Of a stretch of DNA of 14,413 nucleotides, positions 14,210-14,413 are shown one piece after another. How positions within the stretch are numbered: position 1 is the first letter of the stretch; each line of letters opens with the position of its first letter. The position numbers and the translations under genes were made by a program. The DNA comes from Cellvibrionales bacterium UBA4495 (GTDB lineage Bacteria > Pseudomonadota > Gammaproteobacteria > Pseudomonadales > Porticoccaceae): assembly GCA_002388905.1 (NCBI GenBank), contig DGNJ01000105.1, forward strand, positions 20,118 through 34,530, given 5' to 3'. The notes beneath the pieces are model-generated. The model saw only the letters and a list, made by a program, of their open reading frames with translations, did no database searches and was not told where the DNA came from.

Positions 14210-14413
14210 TCAGGCGTCGGATGTCCTTTCCGTCTCGCCCATAATGCCCAGGCTTTGCCAGCGTTCTTCCACCCGTTTGACCACCTCTTCGGACATGGCG
14301 ATGGGCGTGCCCCATTCCCGGTCGCTCTCGCCGGGCCACTTGCCGGTGGCGTCGAAGCCCATCTTGGAACCGAGCCCGGACACCGGCGAGGCAAAGTCCA
14401 GGTAATCGATGGG
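14210..14413 (-). CDS. ubiD: UbiD, 4-hydroxy-3-polyprenylbenzoate decarboxylase, C-terminal part (cut by window edge)
   Basis: UbiD uses prenylated FMN to decarboxylate 4-hydroxy-3-polyprenylbenzoate in ubiquinone synthesis. Only the last 67 residues are in the window; the usual protein is about 490 residues. Reading the minus strand from 14413 gives [20 protein letters not shown], then [15 protein letters not shown] and a helical tail. This is the conserved end of gammaproteobacterial UbiD, where WPGE and REWG are typical. The last residues (ETERTSDA) form a short tail. Its stop is six bases from the stop of the convergent deacetylase gene. A weak five-base hairpin (14203-14217) spans the gap, with no T-run. 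Confidence 0.93.
   Translation of the reverse strand, partial: PIDYLDFASPVSGLGSKMGFDATGKWPGESDREWGTPIAMSEEVVKRVEERWQSLGIMGETERTSDA

Overview
This window looks like chromosomal DNA of a free-living gammaproteobacterium with high G+C content (by eye above 60%, not computed). The signs are an E. coli/Pseudomonas-type GshA, UbiD, GH103 MltB, Bax, an outer-membrane LpxR-family barrel and tripartite RND efflux parts. I cannot name the genus. Coding density is very high. I see no tRNA, rRNA, CRISPR array, insertion sequence or phage gene. No gap between genes exceeds about 165 bases.

Layout. Positions 1-423 (minus): the start of gshA, cut by the window edge, preceded by a small conserved hypothetical gene. 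574-1965 (plus): ugd, UDP-glucose 6-dehydrogenase. 1971-6030 (minus): a five-gene envelope block. In transcription order it encodes a PAP2 phosphatase, a MurG/MJ1255-like glycosyltransferase and a PlcP-like metallophosphoesterase (a tightly coupled trio), then after 111 bp an LpxR-family lipid A deacylase and a small MgtC/SapB protein. 6195-10489 (plus): a membrane fusion protein and an RND permease with overlapping reading frames. 10522-11034 (plus): O6-alkylguanine-DNA alkyltransferase. 11123-14203 (plus): three tightly packed genes for MltB-like lytic transglycosylase, Bax-like glucosaminidase and CE4 polysaccharide deacetylase. 14210-14413 (minus): the C-terminal 67 residues of UbiD.

The most interesting system is the PAP2-glycosyltransferase-PlcP trio. 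The phosphoesterase carries the GNHDE signature of the PlcP phospholipase C group, not the GNRD signature of LpxH. PlcP-type enzymes strip phospholipid head groups to give diacylglycerol during phosphate starvation, and a partner glycosyltransferase then makes glycolipids. Upstream of the trio, on the correct strand, is a sequence that fits a PhoB box (CTGTCAT-CGAA-ATTTAAC) exactly 10 nt before a TATAAG -10 element, with no -35 hexamer. I infer a phosphate-controlled membrane lipid remodelling operon that uses a MurG/MJ1255-type transferase instead of the known Agt enzyme. The nearby ugd could supply UDP-glucuronate as sugar donor. LpxR and MgtC downstream extend the envelope theme.

The divergent region at 6031-6194 also contains a 9-bp inverted repeat overlapping the PhoB box, a perfect 14-bp palindrome and a sigma70-like promoter for the RND genes. 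On the right, MltB, Bax and the deacetylase form a likely operon acting on peptidoglycan or another periplasmic amino-sugar polymer.
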